Source of the DNA: Montifringilla adamsi
Taxonomy: Eukaryota > Chordata > Aves > Passeriformes > Passeridae
DNA length: 64,000 nt
Direction: 5' to 3'
Assembly (NCBI GenBank): GCA_017590115.1
Contig: JAGGNK010003335.1
Span: 14,900,779 to 14,964,778, forward strand
Shown: positions 24,501 through 39,500 of the stretch, one piece after another
Layout: each line of letters opens with the position of its first letter
Position numbering within the stretch: the stretch's first letter is position 1
Made by a program: the position numbers and the translations under genes
Notes under the pieces: generated by a model
What the model saw: the letters and a program-made list of their open reading frames with translations, nothing else
What the model was told of the DNA's origin: nothing
The model's database searches: none

Positions 24501-27500
24501 CGTCCTTGTCACCCCTCCCAGTGCAGGGACACCGTCCTTGTCACCCCTCCCAGAGCAGGGACACCATTCTTGTCACCCCTCCCAGAGGAGGGACACCGTC
24601 CTTGTCACCCCAGCAGGGACACCGTTCTTGTCACCCCTCCCAGAGGAGGGACACCGTCCTTGTCACCCCTCCCAGAATAGGGACACCGTCCTTGTCACCC
24701 CTCCCAGAGGAGGGACACCATCCTTGTCACCCCTTCCAGTGCAGGGACACCGTCCTTGTCACCCCTCCCACAGCAGGGACACCGTCCTTGTCACCCCTCC
24801 CGTGGCCCCTGTCACTGCAGTCCCCACTGGGCCATGTCTGGGGTAGCTGGGTGCCCGTGGGCACTGGGCACGGCCGGTGCTGGGACAGGAGCTCTGGGCA
24901 TGGTGAGCTGTTGCCTTGGCTGCCTTGGTTTGGGGTTTGAGGTGCAGCTCTCACTCTGGCACTCGGGATGGCTCCAGGCCCTGCTGGGCTCTCCCAGGCA
25001 GGAAGGTAAGTGTGGAACAGACACGGGCTTCATCCAGCTTCACCATCTGCTCTGCTTCCATCATCCTCCTCCTGCCACTAAACCCTGAGCTGCAGCAGCC
25101 TCTCCTCGGTGGGCAGGGTTGGGACACCCAACACTGCTCCATGGGGAACATCACACAGCAGGAGAGCCCTGGGGACAGGATAGACCACCCAAAGGTAGGA
25201 CACCTCCACATCAAGGCTGTGCTGTACTTGTGCTACATACAGAGTAAAGATGCTTCTCTCTCTCGTGCCTGGTTGGAGCTCTGGAGTCAGTCACATCCCA
25301 TTCCCCAACAGGATGGCGTTAGTTTATCCTTCAAGGGGGAAAAAAATGCTGTGTCTTATCACAGAATGAGGTTTGTGAGCTTGGGTCTTGCTGAGACCTT
25401 ACAAGGATTGGTTGCCAAATTCACAGTTTTTCTGTTTCCAAGAGTTGCCTCTTCCTAATGATTTCTTTCTTAACGGAAGTTGCAGAGGAATTCAGCAGAA
25501 CGGCTGAGTTAAAGCTGTGTGGGGCTCTGGGGAGCGGAGGCACCGTGCTGTTCCCGAGGGATTAGGTGAGCTGGCTGCCACTGAACCAGGTGCTTGTGCC
25601 AGTTACAGAGCCTTTATTTGTGAGGTGACACAGGGCTGAGCAGGACAGCACTGGCAGCTCGTGGCTCTCACAGTGCTGGTGGCATTTGGTGCTTTTCCAC
25701 GAGCCCGGTGATTATGAGATAATTTCTGCACGTGCAGGAGCGTACAGGGTTTTGGTCTGTGTTGAGCTGAAGTTTGAAATATGGATCCTGAGGGGGATAA
25801 TGCCACAGGGTAGATATTCTCTGTGATCCCAAATATTTAAATCAAATGTCTTTAATCCAATCTTTCAATAAGAAGTGAAGCAATTAACTTGATTTTATTC
25901 TAAGTGTGTGTGGCTGTCACTCCCTTGGCTTGCCCAGGAGCAGGGGCTGTGCCTGTGTTTTTGAGAGCTCCGTGGGGTTCTGCCCTCGGTGCTTTGGGTT
26001 GGCAGTGGTGAGGATGAGGAGGGTGAGCAGTGCCCTGCCCTGTGGCTGCAGGCTGGGCTGGGGCAGGGTGTCTGAATGGTGCCAGTGTCCGGCGGCTCCG
26101 CGGGGCTGCCCAGATCGTGGCTCCATAAAGACACTTCTGTTTGTCCAGGCAGCTGAGAAATGTGGGCTTTGCAGGCAGCCTCTGCCCCGGGCTGGGGCAG
26201 CTGGTGCTGCCTTGCTGGGTTTCTGGGGCTCCCCTGGAATTACCTGCCCACATTTAGGGTCTGTGGCCACGGGAGGGTCTGGAGGTGCCTTGGGGTTTGT
26301 GCTCCTTCGAACGCTGCCAGATCCTCTGCTGGTCCTGTGGCACCTATCCCTGGGCTCTACTTCAAGACTTTGGGGTTTTTTCTTGTGTTCTTCACAATTT
26401 CCTGTGATTTTTAGCTGTGGACCAGGGCTGCTGTGCTGGGGAGCTGTTGAGGAGGGGCTGTCTCCTGGCAGCCCCCACGAGCCCATCGAGAGCCTGTGCT
26501 CGCCCACACTGGGAAGCTGCAGGGAAAGGAGCTGGGTCATTCTGATGATATTTTGATTCAGAATATCCTAGTGATATTGCTGTGGAAATAACTCCTGTGG
26601 ATTTCAGAGAGAGGCTCCTTGGAGTGCAAATGTTGAGGCCTGCAGGCCTGGGGCATTTCTTGTGTCCCATTTGAGCCGTGAGCACCGATGTGTCCAAGGT
26701 GGCCTTTAAATGTGCCAGCTGTAAATTGTGAGCACCATCTGTGAAATGAGAGATGTTTGTTTGAGCTTCTGTTTACAAAGGCCCTTGGCTCCCTGCTAAA
26801 TGCTCGTGTATCCCCCAGGTCTGCTCTGCCAGGAGCTGTGCCAGTTCCTAAATCCCCCTGGTGAGCGAGTGTCGCTCCTTCCCAGCTGCTGCAGCACTGC
26901 CTGTGCTGGGGCTGGGGTCCCTCCACCTCGGTGCTGGTCCCCCTGTCCCCCTCCCCAGAGAAATGGGCTCCTTCTGACCTGCTTTCCCTGGAGCACAGTC
27001 CACAGTCTCCAATCCAGAGGGAAATCGTTTTGCTGCCGGGCTCAGGCTCTTCCTTCCCAGCCACCACTTGGGCTTTTACGATGGGAATGCATTTATTTAT
27101 TAGGGCTGGGTTTATTTTTATGGAAAAACTGCTCTGGGCAGGAGTTGTACTGGGTGAGTCAGCAGGACTGCTGTCCTGTGCCAGGAGCTGTGGCTGCCCA
27201 GGCACCAGGACCACCAGGGCAGGGATGGTGCCCAAAGCAGTGCTGGGTTTCTGTGTCCCAGCAGGTTTCTGTGTGCCCTGTTGGGTGTCTTTATCCTGCC
27301 CCTGCAGAAAGCATCTTCCTTAGAAAACAGCCAAGCATGGAGCAGGGAGCACTGTGCCTCTAGCAGAGATGTGTCCTTCGGCTGGGGAAGGGGAAGGACA
27401 AGGGAATGGCTTCCTACTGATGGAGAGGGCTAGATGGGGTACTGGGGAGGAATTGCTCCCTGGGAGGGTGGGCAGCCCTGGCACAGGGTGCCTCATCCCT

Positions 27501-30500
27501 GAGGGTGTCCAGGCCAGGCTGGACAGGGCTTGGGGTGACCTGGGGCAGTGGAAGCTGTCCCTGCCTGTGTCAGGGGGGCACTGGGTGCTTCCAGCCAAGG
27601 AGACAGAACCAGTTTAACACCCCTCCCTGTTCATCCGTGCCTCCGGGCCTGCCAGTGTTCCCAGTGCTGGTGCCCATCCTCAGCCTCAGGCCCAGGGCAC
27701 TGGGGGAGATGGGGCCATGGGCCAGGCTGAGCCCCCCACACTGCCAGCCCTGGCCCAGGCTGATGCTGCCCCTCCCTCACCCTAGGGACTTGGCATTTAG
27801 AGAAATAATAACCTTGGGAAACTCAGATTTAGTCAGTACATGTCTATTTGCATTTAATTTCATTTTCTCACTGACCAAGTATGGCTATTTCTTGCCCTCT
27901 GTGGGTATGGAAAGAAATGAGGAGCAGATCTAAGGTCTAGTGGTCATGAAAAAATAACCCAGTTGCTCCAAGGAAGAGTGGTTATTCCCACATAAATAAA
28001 TCTTCATTAGGCATCCCAGTTAAAATTGAACATTTCTCTTTCCATGCCTGAAAATGAGAGAAATTTCAGCTATAACTTTCTCTGTCAGGGACTTCTCCAG
28101 GTGGCTGGGAGGGAGCTGTGGGGCAGGGGGACAGGGGACAGCACACCAGAGCCGTGGGACTGGGGTGATGCTGCACCTTCCTCCCATTGCTCTCCTCCTG
28201 AAGACCCTCAGCATCCCAAATCCAAGGGCAGCATCCCAGAGTCATGGAAGCACTGCTTTGCCTTGGAATGACCTTCAAGCTCCTTCATCCCACGGGCAGG
28301 GACACCTTCCACTGTCCCCGTTTTCTCCAAGCCCTGCCCAGCCTGGCCTTGGACACTTCCAGGGATAGGGCAATGGATCAAACAGGAGAGGGTAGGATTT
28401 CTTTGGGAAAATGGTCTCTTAAGAATGCAGGTACCTATGGCAGTTATCAGCTGGGACACAGGAAGGCAAAAGCACGTGAGGTGAAGCACACAGACCTTTA
28501 GCTGCTGCTGGTGCCTGTCCTGGGGAGCTGGGCAGAGCTGCAGGAGAGCCCAGGCTGTGCCTGCCCATCTGTCCTCAGCACAGGGGCTGTGGGGAGCCAG
28601 AAATGAGTCCTTAACCTGCCTGACCTGCAGTTCCTGTCCCTGTGCTCCCAGGCCCTTGTTCTGCTGAGCTTTCATGGCTCTCTGCTCCGTGGCTCCTGTT
28701 GTTTATATTCCTGAAGAATAATGGCAATTAGAGGTGCAGAGGCGCAGGAGCAGGTCCCACCCTCATCCTGCCTTCCCGGCAGCCACTTTGGGAATGTCCC
28801 TCTGAAATGGCATCTCTGGGACTTCTGTTTAAGAAATTTACTCATAAATCAGCTGCTCCTGTCCCTGAGGAGCCTGGATTCTCACCCGTTCTCCTCCCAC
28901 CCTGATATTCAGCCCCACTTTAATTTGGAAAAAGGCCAGGAAAATGCACTGGTGTTTTGTTTTGCTGTGTGTCACTACAAAAACAGTGACTTGTGCTCAG
29001 AGGGGTCCAAGTCAGGAGGAATTTCCCCATGGAAAGGGTGCTCAGGCACTGGAACTGCCCAGGGAGCTTTGGAGTGCCCATCCCTGGAGTGTCCCAGGAA
29101 GGGCTGGAGGTGGCACTCGGGGCTCTGGGCTGGGGACAGGGTGGGGATGGGGCACAGCTGGGACTTGGTGCTCTTGCAGGTCATTTCCAGCCTAAATGAC
29201 TCTGGGATTCTGTGTGTTGCTCCTGGGTGGGAGAGCTGGTGCCCAGGGGGGTCCTGGGGGTGGTGTGGCAGGGATGGAGCTGCCAGCCTGCTCCAGAGGC
29301 TCCCGGCTTCCTCTGGACCCTGAGGGCCCTGAGTGCTTCTCGCTGTAGCAAAGACATTTCTATTTCTCATGAATTCCATTTTCTGGTTCTGTGTTCGGGT
29401 GAAATTGCCAAGCAAATGCTGTGCTGGCACCGGGGCTGTGCTGCCACAGGGGCTGTGCCATGGCTGGGAGCTGCCTGGGGTGGGGAGCGTGGAGCTGCGA
29501 GGAAATAGGAACTTGATTAATGGCGAGGCTTTGGGCAAAACAAAGCTGTTTCTTCTTCCTTCCACTGCATTGTGGCCGCCTGGCCAGGAGCCACCTCGGC
29601 CCTGGAGCAAGCCAAGAGCTGGGAGAGGCGTGTTGGGGCCAGCAGAGCAGGGCTGGGGCTCCCTGGGGACCCTCTGCTGCCGTGTCCCCTGCTGCCCTTC
29701 CTTGGGGGGCTGGCCCCCGAGCACCCCGTGTGTGCTGGCCACCCGTGGGTGACTGCAGGGAACAGGGAATAGCTCTGCAGGGAGCCCAGCTGGAAACTGG
29801 GGCTGGGGGAAAGTGTTTCCCTCCATCTGCTCCCTGCAGCCACTCAGAGCTCAGTCCAGACCCCAAAACTCTGCTCTTCTGCCTAATCTGGGTTTGGATG
29901 GCCAAGGCCAGCCCCGAGGGGCAGATCGTCGAGCTGCCAGACAATAAATGGCATTTTTGGGGGATTAGGTCAAATCTTGTAATCAGAGCAGCTCCAGAGC
30001 AGCCTTATCCAAATGGCTCTTTAAGAGGAGCAGACTGGTTCCCAGCTGTGCTCCCAGGCTGGGACAGGAGGTTTTACACCCAGTGTCTGTGGTTCCAGCA
30101 CAGTGGGATGGCTGGAGCTGGTGCAAGAGGTGCCCTGGGTGGCCCCAACCCTGATCCCCAAGCCAGGCTTTTGCTGGCTGAAGTGTTGCCTTCCAGGCAG
30201 GGTCAGGGTACTGAATTATTTCACCTCCCCTCCCCTCAATACCTCCTCGTGTGGCTGCTCAGGGTTTGCGTCTTCTATGCCTCAGGCTGGGTGCTCAGGA
30301 GCAGCAGAGATTGCTGCCAGGCTAGAACAGAACCCGCCTATCTCCCAGTCCTCTGACTTGAGAAAAGCTCCTAAAACTCCCAGTCTGCTGCTTGGCTGAT
30401 TCCAGATGACATAACTTTCAAACTATCTTGTGACTTATTTATTTTTTTTGGTGCAGACTGTTGTGAGGGTGTCTCTGTGTTTGTTTCTTTTAGAGCAGTT

Positions 30501-33500
30501 TTAGCTTGGGAGTCCTAGATCATGCCTGTGGTGAGAAAGCTCCATAAACCAGAGTGATTCAGGGCTCTGGCAAATGTCCTTAAACCTGGCTCATGGAAAA
30601 CACAAGCAGCAAACTCAGTAGACTCCACAGATAAATATACTTGAGGCTTGGTTTCTGATGGCCATATAATCTTTAAATTTACATCTACCTCTCTATATAT
30701 ACATTTATGTGTACAGATTCCATACAGAAGGTTGAACTTTATGATCTTGGAGGTCTTTTCCAACCTTGATGATTCCATGAATTCCTTCCCTTGTTGTGCT
30801 TCAGTAACCCAGGGTTTCTTTTCTGAGCATCTGTATCCTTCCAGGAGGTGTTTCAGGCTGTGTGGGAAGGAGCGATGCAGGAGCAGGGCTCGCTTTGGGG
30901 AGGGCAGAGGGAGGGGGTGGATTTCCCTTTGAGGTGGGATGTTTCAGGCTGTTTGGGTTAGAGGAGCCCCCAGCAGTGGGATCCTGCCTGCCCCACCTGT
31001 CTGTGTGCTGGCAGGGGAAAAGGTGGGCTGTGTTTTCCTGCTGTGTGGGCTTTCCACAGACCCTGGAGTTTGGCACAACAGCTCTGCAAGGCTTCAGCTC
31101 CTTCACTTCTCAGTCAGCTCTTGGTCTAGAAACTTTCCACCAATTGAACTTGAAAGTGAAGCCAAATATTCTGATAAAAGGAGCCTCCAGCCCTGTGTCA
31201 GCCCGTGTGAGCCAGCGGCCGTGTATCAGAGCATTTCCCCCCGGCTCACAGAGCTGATTTGTCAGGCTGAGCCCTCTGCTGAGGCAGCAGGAACGAGCTG
31301 GGCTGGCTCTCAATCCTCTGCCTTGCCTGGCCGTGGGCTCCTCTGGGCTCTGGTGGCACAGGGGGGTGCGAGGGGCTGCAGATGGACAGACAGGTGGACA
31401 GACAGATGGACAGATGAAGGGTCTCCTCAGAGGCTCTGTGCTCCAGGCCTCCTGCAGCTCCTGCAGCCTGACTCCCACCATCCCCAGCTTTTCCCAGTGC
31501 TGCCCCTCAGGAGACTCCTCAGATGTTTCTGCCTTTGAAGAGCGCTGTTCTATTTGGGTGATGCTCTGGCAACATCTAAGGGTGCTTCTCACAAGATGAA
31601 TTAATTTAGATTTCCTTGCAAGAGTTCTAAAAATGCACCTTAAACTTCAGCAGCACATGATGCTTAAGAGGCAGCTTTCTGGAAAGCCTTGGAAAAAAAA
31701 GAGATCTTGCACTTGCTTTCCTAATTCCTGTAATTAGTGTGGAGATGGCTGCATAGCAGCATCCTCTTCAAAGAAACTGCCTCAGACAAATATTGGCTAA
31801 TGGAAATTTTACTTTCAAATGGAGCAGGATTTGAAATCCATCCCAGTCACTGTGGGGGGATGGATGCAGGAACCAAAGCCTTCCTGGGGCAGTCACAGGC
31901 ACTCTGTGTGCTGAGCTGCTGTGTGGAGCTCAGGATCATCATCCTGCTGGCCAGGCCTCTCTTTTTTCTCTTCCTCCTCCCCTGCCTGCCTTCCCCCCTT
32001 TCATTTTGGGGTCCCAGCCTGCTCAGCCCCCACGTGCAGCTCGCTCCCAGCCCCATTGCTCAGTCAGTGTCCGAGTTTCCTTTGGGCAGGATCTCAAGTG
32101 TGAGCCCAGCCAAGCCTTCCATTGAGCCTGCTGAAAGCAGAATGATGGTACATTAGGTCTTCCTGCCACCTATAAATGTCACCTCAGGTGAAATATAGTA
32201 GAGAAACGGCCAAGTGCATTCTTTGCTTCCTCTTTTTGCAGGGAGGTCAAACTCAGAACCAGGGACGTGGCCCAGACTGTCCCTTGTAAAGGTCTTTTGA
32301 CAGCTCTGGCAGTGTTTCTGAGGCAGTGCTGGGCTCCAGCCCCACCACACAGTGCTGGGAGTGCTGAAAGCATCCCCCATGTACCAGCAGCTCCAGCTGC
32401 CAGCCCTGGAAGGAGCTGGGGTGGCACAGGGGACGTGAGCAGGGTTCAGGTGGGGACCACCCCTCCCTCACCATCCCACTGCCCAGCAGAAGGCTGACAG
32501 TTCCCCCCAAGGGAGCGAGCAGAGCGGGGCTGCTGCTCACAAAGACATCGTGTCTCCTCTGAAAGGAGATCCATGTGCCTAATTAATCTCCTAAATTAGC
32601 TGGAGCTGTGAGGCCTCTGCTTTCCCCTCACCTGGGGGTAACCCAATCCCCCGGCTGCTGTGCAGACTCTGGTGACAGGGCAGTGCTAAGCTGAGACATT
32701 GTCAGCAGCCCCAGAGCTGTCACCAGTGCCCTGCCTGTCCCCAGGTGCTGGCACCGTGCCTGGGAGTGAGGATCCTCAGGGAAGGAGTCCTGGCTGGGCA
32801 CTGGGAAGGGAACTGCTGGGACAAAGAAGCACAAATCCATCTTTTGGTGTTGGTGCACCAGCACTTGGAAAAACCTGAGTGCCAGCAGCTGTGGAAGGAG
32901 AATTGGAGAAGGACTTTGGACAAAGCTCTGGAGTGACAGTGGGAATGGCTCCCACTGCCAGAGGGCAGGGATGAATGGGATATTGGGAAGAAATCCTTCC
33001 CTGGCAGGGTGGGCAGGCCCTGGCACAGGGTGCCCAGAGCAGCTGTGGCTGCCCCTAGATCCCTGGCAGTGCCAAGGCCAGGCTGGATGAGGCTTGGAGC
33101 AGCTTGGGACAGTGGAAGGTGTTGGTTGGTTGGTTGGTCTTTAAGGTCCCTTCCAGCCCCTGCTTGAGCAGGAGGTTGGCTTGGAAATGCTGGGTGGACA
33201 GCACAGCAGTGGGTGCAGCACAGGGAGGTTTGGGAAAGCACACGGAAAAAGAAGTGGAAAAATACTCAACCAGAAAAAAGTCAATTGAATGTATTAATCT
33301 TTGCTGTATTTGATTACTGGGAAGGGTTCTCCAAGGCTACATGTCCAGCTTGATGGCAGAGAGAGAAATTGAGGCTGGGCCAGTAAACTGGGAGGGTTGT
33401 GGTGCTCCCAGCTCCCAGCTGTGCGACTGCAGGAGGAGAGTTTTGCTGGTTAGAGCTGCTGAGGCAAAAATGTTATTACCAAGTGCGGTGGTTTTAAGTG

Positions 33501-36500
33501 AAAAAAAAAAGATGGAAAAAGAAAGAACAGAACTAACACGGCGTTTCTTTTGATAAATATGATGGAGATGGATTGTTTCAGTGTTGTGGTCTGCGGGGTT
33601 TGCAGTGAAATGCTCTGATCTGCTCTCGCAACTGGTGTTTGCAGAATGCTGCAGAGCAAGGCAGCACCAGGCCAAATGGACAAAACAAAATCAGAGAAAA
33701 CAAGAAAATGCAGAAAATGATTATGCAGTGCCTTTACTCATCCATTATTCTTAAATCACCTTCTCAGGCCCAAGCAATCCCCATTGTTTTTCCCACTGCG
33801 TGTGCTCTCCGTGGGCAGTGTTGGCTCCTCGTGCAGGGAGGAGATTTACACACTAAAAAATGAGAGTTTGAGCCCGTGGTGCTAATGAGGCTCAGAGGAA
33901 CTGTCTTTGTTTTCTGTTAGGATCTGAGCCTGGAAGTGGCCTCCTGTCAAGTTATGTTGGGAATATTCCTTAGCCAGGAATGAGTTTTTTACGGTGGGGA
34001 ATAACTGTTCTGGTCGTTTCCAGAAACAGCTTAAAGAGTGAAAGGAACCTCTCTCGTTTTGGAGAGCTGACAGTGCCAGCTCCTGGGGGAGTTGCTGCTG
34101 CCATCCTGATGTCTGTGCCCTCCTGGGGTGGTGGCAGAGCACTGTTTTCCCCCCTGGGAGCGTGTGGGGCAGAGCAGGGGATCCCCCCTCGCCTGCCTGG
34201 GGCCATCGGGGCGTCCCTCCTGGCTCCTGCAGCTCTGCCAGCCAGAGGAGGGCTCAGCCTGGGCAAATCAGGAGCAGGTGCCCTCAGTTTGCACCCAAAG
34301 GCAGGCTGCCAGGGCGCTGGGGCAGCACGGGGTGGGTGCTGCAGGGCTGGACCACCAGAGCCTTGAGCAGGGATCAGGGCTGTCACCCGGGGCAGGTGAC
34401 AGTGGCTGGCAGCAAGGACAGCGTCCTTCTGTGTCCCTCAGCTTCCTGCAGCTCTGAGTTCCCAAAAGGAGGTCACCCTCAGGCACACAGCTCGGGTTGA
34501 GCTGCTCCTGGCTGGCAGAGGCAGCTCAGCAGCGCCGTGGGGCTGCCGGGGGCACAGGATGTGTTTAGCTCAAATATTTGATCCTCCCAAACCCCCCCAG
34601 CTGAGCTGGGAGCTGTGATCCCACGGGGACTTTAATTTCCTTCATTTTCCAAGGATCCCATATGGTTGTTGGGGTGGCAGATGGGAGAGTTTTCTTTTCA
34701 GGGGGATGTAAGATTGCAGTGCCTTGAATGCCAGAGAGGAGTGAGATTTCTGGAGGGCTGTTGAGTTCTGCTTAATTGCAAACAGAATTTGTTGGTGACT
34801 AATGCACCCAGCCTTGCAGCATTATCTCATGTTAGAAGCTGTGGCACGATGGAGAAGCCATGACTAAGACACTGGCTCCTGATTTACCAACACTTCCCTC
34901 CTAAACTGCTGCTGTGGCTCCCTGCTGCCACATTACAACTTTTCTATTAATAATTAAGAGCTTTAACACAGTTTGAAAGCGCTCGGTTCAACATAAAACC
35001 TTCCAGCCTGATTTTGAGTCTGCTGAGAGCCTTTTGGGCAGAGAGGAAGAGGGAGGGGGTATTGATGGAGCAGAAAATGCAGCTGCTGAGCAAAAGGTGG
35101 AGTGAGATATTGGGAAGAAATCCTTCCCTGGCAGGGTGGGCAGGCCCTGGCACAGGTGCCCAGAGCAGCTGGGGCTGCCCCTGGATCCCTGGCAGTGCCC
35201 AAGGGTGGACAGGGCTGAGAGCAGCCTGGGACAGTGGCAGGTTGGGGTGGCACTGGATGGGTTTAAGGTCCCTTCCAGCCCCAGGCCATTGTGTGGCTCC
35301 AGGTCCTGTCCAGGCTGGGAGCTGTGGCTGCCTCCATTCCCTGCCTGCCCCATCTCCCCTGCCTGTCCCAGAGCTGGGACTGTGTGAGAGCACTCACTGC
35401 TGGGTCTGAAGCTTGCTGGTGGTACTGGTAATTCTCTGTTTCAAACAAGCTGTTACTGAAGTGCTGTTCCCTGTTAAGATGTCACGATGTCCCATCACCT
35501 GGAGCTCACCTGGCACGAGGACACCTGTGCTGGCACCAGGCTGCTCCTGCAGCTTCCTTCCTGCAGCGCTTGCTCTGCTGAGAACTCTTCCATTGCTGAC
35601 TCTCTGCTTGCTCCCTCGCTGTCTCCAGCTCTAGCAGCAGGCTCTGAGCTCCGTGCCAGAATTCTGTACCTGTCACCTCCTCCCTCTGCACCACGGAGCA
35701 CCATCCGTCTGCGCCTGGAAATGGGAATGTGGGACAGCAGCTCCAGTCTCCTCCCCACAGCCACAGCCCATCCTGGGCTCTCTCTAACTCGAGTGGAAAA
35801 GCTTTTGGATGGCTTATGAAATGACTAAAGCAGGGAAATATTCCCACACATGGGAAATCAGCCAAGCAGCAAAGTGACAAGACAAACCCATGTGCTGGGT
35901 GTCATCAGGATTACAGAGGGACACGTCCGTGTTGTTGGAAAGAAGATCCTGAAATCTGTGCTGATGGAGATGGGGAACTGGTAAATGGAGATGTGGGGAA
36001 GGTCTGTCCTGAAGAATTTGAGATTTTTTGGACCAGTTTGGTCAAGTGATGCTGACCACAGGCCATTCCAGCTGCTTATTTCTTTAAATTTCTTTAATTT
36101 CTTTCCACCCAAACAAGCATGCAGCAACATTACTCCTGAGAGACTAACACTGCAGAGAGTTTAACATCATTTTTCTTGCATTAAAGTACCAAGCAGGAAG
36201 AGCCCTGTGAGCTGGTGGTCAGGTCTGGGGTGGTGCTGCCAGTGCCCAGGAGCTGCTTCCTAGAGCCCATCCATCACTGCAAGCTTTGCTAGGACCTGCT
36301 GCACTGCTCGAGCTCCATGAGCTTCCCAAACCCAGGCTGCCTCCCATTTCATTTAGGCAACAGAGCCATGGCTGCTGGTGAGCTGCAGTCTTGTCCTTGT
36401 TTCAGCAGAGCTGAAGTGCTCTGGCATTACATAAAGCTGTAATTTTCTTTTTTCTTGTTACCTTTGAGGAGAACCTTATGTTCTGCAGCTTTGTTCTATG

Positions 36501-39500
36501 GGAATAGATCAGGGAGCAAAGGGCTGGGTGGTCCTTGATGTATTTTTCTGCAGTCAGGTACTGATCATGTCAGAACGGGAATATTGTTGTTTATTCTTGA
36601 GGTGATTTCATGAAAGGGCTGGAATGCATCAATGGGCTCTGCCCGTCCGTAGCTCTGAGATGTTCTGTGGCAGAAATAGCCCCGGGTCCCACAAAAATAA
36701 ACAAGTCGTAAACATGTTTGAAGTGGAACCGATGTCCTCTCGGCCAGGAGATCAAAGCAGCAGGAGTTGTGTGGAGCCCTGCTGCGAGGGGCTCTGAGAG
36801 CTGCACATGCCCGGGGGTCTGAGCCGCTGAGGAGCGCCCGAGGCAGCCAGGTGGAGGAGCAGGAATCAAAGAGGCAGGTTAGGAGAAGGGAGCACAAAAA
36901 AAATATTTTTTTTTATCTCCAGCAACTCCAGTAGAGTCTTGAAACAAGAGTTGCTGCTTTTTTTTCACGTGTTTGGGCAGCAAACTGAACATCTGCATGG
37001 GAAAGGCAGCGTGTACGGCCAGCTCGGGAAGCAGGGAGGAGGATTTAGCTCCTCAATTCATTTCCAAGTACTGTGTTGGCTGGAAGAGCGGGATTGCCAG
37101 AGGGACACATGGAGTGGAAGGTGCAGGTGCCCCTGCAGGTGCTGTGGCTCAGTGCCCGTGCCCAGCAGTGCTCCCTCCCTGTGGGATCACAGCCACTGCT
37201 TCCGAGGCGCAGTCGGACCAGCAGGAAGGGCAAGAGCCTCAGGATGCCTTGGGCTACGGACTTGTGGAGTTCCCCCAGCTGCTTCTGCTGGGGAAAGGTC
37301 CATTCTCACCTTGGAAGACTCTAATTTGAGCCACTTCTTTGTTTCCTGCTTCTGATGGTTTTGGTTCTTAGCACTTTTCTCTGTTTTGTTTCCACTGTGC
37401 ACCCAACAGGAAGAGCCCCTCGCAAAGCCCTCCTGAGTAAGAAGAAGGAAAAAAAGTCCAGCTGACATTTGCTGCCTGCAGGCAGCTGCCAGAACTTCCC
37501 CGCAGCCTCTCACCATCTCTGCTCTATTTGTGAGAAACAAAGGAAATTGGATCCTACAAGAAAACTGTTCTCAAAACACCAGAGACCTCGGGATAGCCCG
37601 TTCCCTCATGTGCACTGACATCTCCAGCGAGGCAGGACTTGGGTCTGGCAGTCACATAAGTTCAGGAAGGTGAAACTCAAGCAGCAGCTTGGAAATAAAT
37701 ACCTGTATTTCATGGGAGGGAGGTGAGCCCTTCATACCCATCATACCCCAGGGTCTGTCAGTGCTGGGGAGCAGCTCAGGTGAGTCCTGAGCTGTCCATG
37801 GGCTCTTCTTGAGGAAGAGTTCTGGAAGGACTTGCAGAGCAGCTCAGTCACCGTAGGACCGTGTTCATCTCCTCTGTGAGCACCTGATGGGCACGGGGTG
37901 CTCTGCACACCCCAGTGCACGCGCTGCAATCAGTGACCCGCTCTCTCCGTGCGCTCGCTGGGCACAGAGCGTGACACCAAGGATCCAAAGGCACCAAAAC
38001 CCTGCTCCAAATTAGGGGTAACTTCTTAGGCAGAGGCTGGCCCGAGTGTTGGTTTTTTCAGGCTTTTTTCCCTGATAACTCTGAGATCCTGCTGGTTGCA
38101 TTCCCCGCTGTCAGGAGCGGAGCGGGCGCGCGGTTCTGGAGCGATGACAGCGCCTTGAGGAGAAATGAGAGCTGCATTCTTCTGCCATGACTTCATCTCA
38201 GAAAGTGCAGTAGCAATTTCCAGTCCTGGAGCCCTGTGTCACTGGATTTTCCTTCCTTTGTGCACTGGAGAGGACCAGGGCTGGTGGCAGACATGGTGGC
38301 CATCCCACACTGGCACACCAGTGCCATGTCCCAGTGCCCATCCCACACTGGCACACCAGTGCTGGAAGGGCTGGTGGGTGTTGGTGGCCACTCTCAGCAG
38401 GACAGGCTCAGCCACATTTTGGTCACCAGGTCATTGCCCCTCCAAGTCCCACCTTGGCCAGGCTCCTCTTGGAGAAGGGAATTGCTAGGCCATCTCTTTG
38501 AAAGAACTGGTGCTTAAAGGGTTAATTTTGGCAGTTTGGGATGACTTGGTGACCTTGGTAGCACCTCCTCTTTGGGGTGGGAATAGAAGGAGTATCTGGT
38601 AAGTACCCAATGGTTGTCAGGTTTGGTAAAGACCAAGGAAAACTCATTTTTCAAAAGATGGACAGTTTTGGTGATAGAAATGCTAAAGGATTGTTTTTAC
38701 ATAGTGATGATTATTAGCAGAACATTTTGAGGATCTTGAATGACTGCCTGACAGCATTCCCTGTTTTCCAGCCTCTGGTGAAGTCATGCTGCACTCACTG
38801 CTGTATCCATTTCTCTGTGTGTGTAATCTTCTGACACAATAAAGGTGTTGCCTGTAATTTCAGAGGGAATTAATCAGTGTCTGTTGAATCCAGTGACACA
38901 GCTTCTGCAAGGAGTCCAGCCAAGAGTTTGGCCCTAAGCAGAGATGGTTCAGTTTCCAAGGGGAAAGCATCCATGTCATAAATATCCCCCCGTGGTGGCA
39001 GCCAGAGGACACTGGGAAGGTTAAACGTTGTTCTGAGCTCCTGCAGGGCTGAGGTTCTCCACGTGTTCTGGAGCCACCATTCCCTGAATCCCTTCCCTCT
39101 ACCCCAGGAGGCCCCAGCTGAGGGAGGGGGACATCCTGGGGGTTGTGCCCTGTCCCCACCTCATCACAGACCTGTGTGATCAGTGGTACTGTTCTTCTCT
39201 CAAAGAGAAAACATCAGTCATGATGCTTTTACAAAACTTCTTGTTTTTACAGAGGCATTTGCAGTGTGGAGAGAGATTTCTGGTGTTTTATCAGGGATGG
39301 AGTTTCTAATCTGAATTGGATAGGGAATACCAATGAGTGCTAAGCAGAGAAGCAGTAAATTAATCAAACTGGTATTTTGGTACAATAATTGCTTTTTGGT
39401 GAACTTGAGAATGACCTGAATCAAAGAGTTTGGAAGGACCCAAAAACTTCTGTGTGCAATTACCAGTTCAGTAACTCGATTAGCTCCAGTTGACAGCTGT

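Noticed and set aside
24316..24940. 176-codon + strand ORF ([10 protein letters not shown] repeats)
   Set aside because: Minisatellite translation; 32-bp units shift frame between neighbouring ORFs.
28975..29826. 283-codon - strand ORF
   Set aside because: Covers a CR1 fragment and GC-rich intron sequence, with no family resemblance and competing + strand ORFs.
32940..33175. Possible autonomous retrotransposon, because several near-identical segments occur
   Set aside because: All copies are short 3' ends of CR1-type elements without reverse transcriptase sequence. They are dead fragments.
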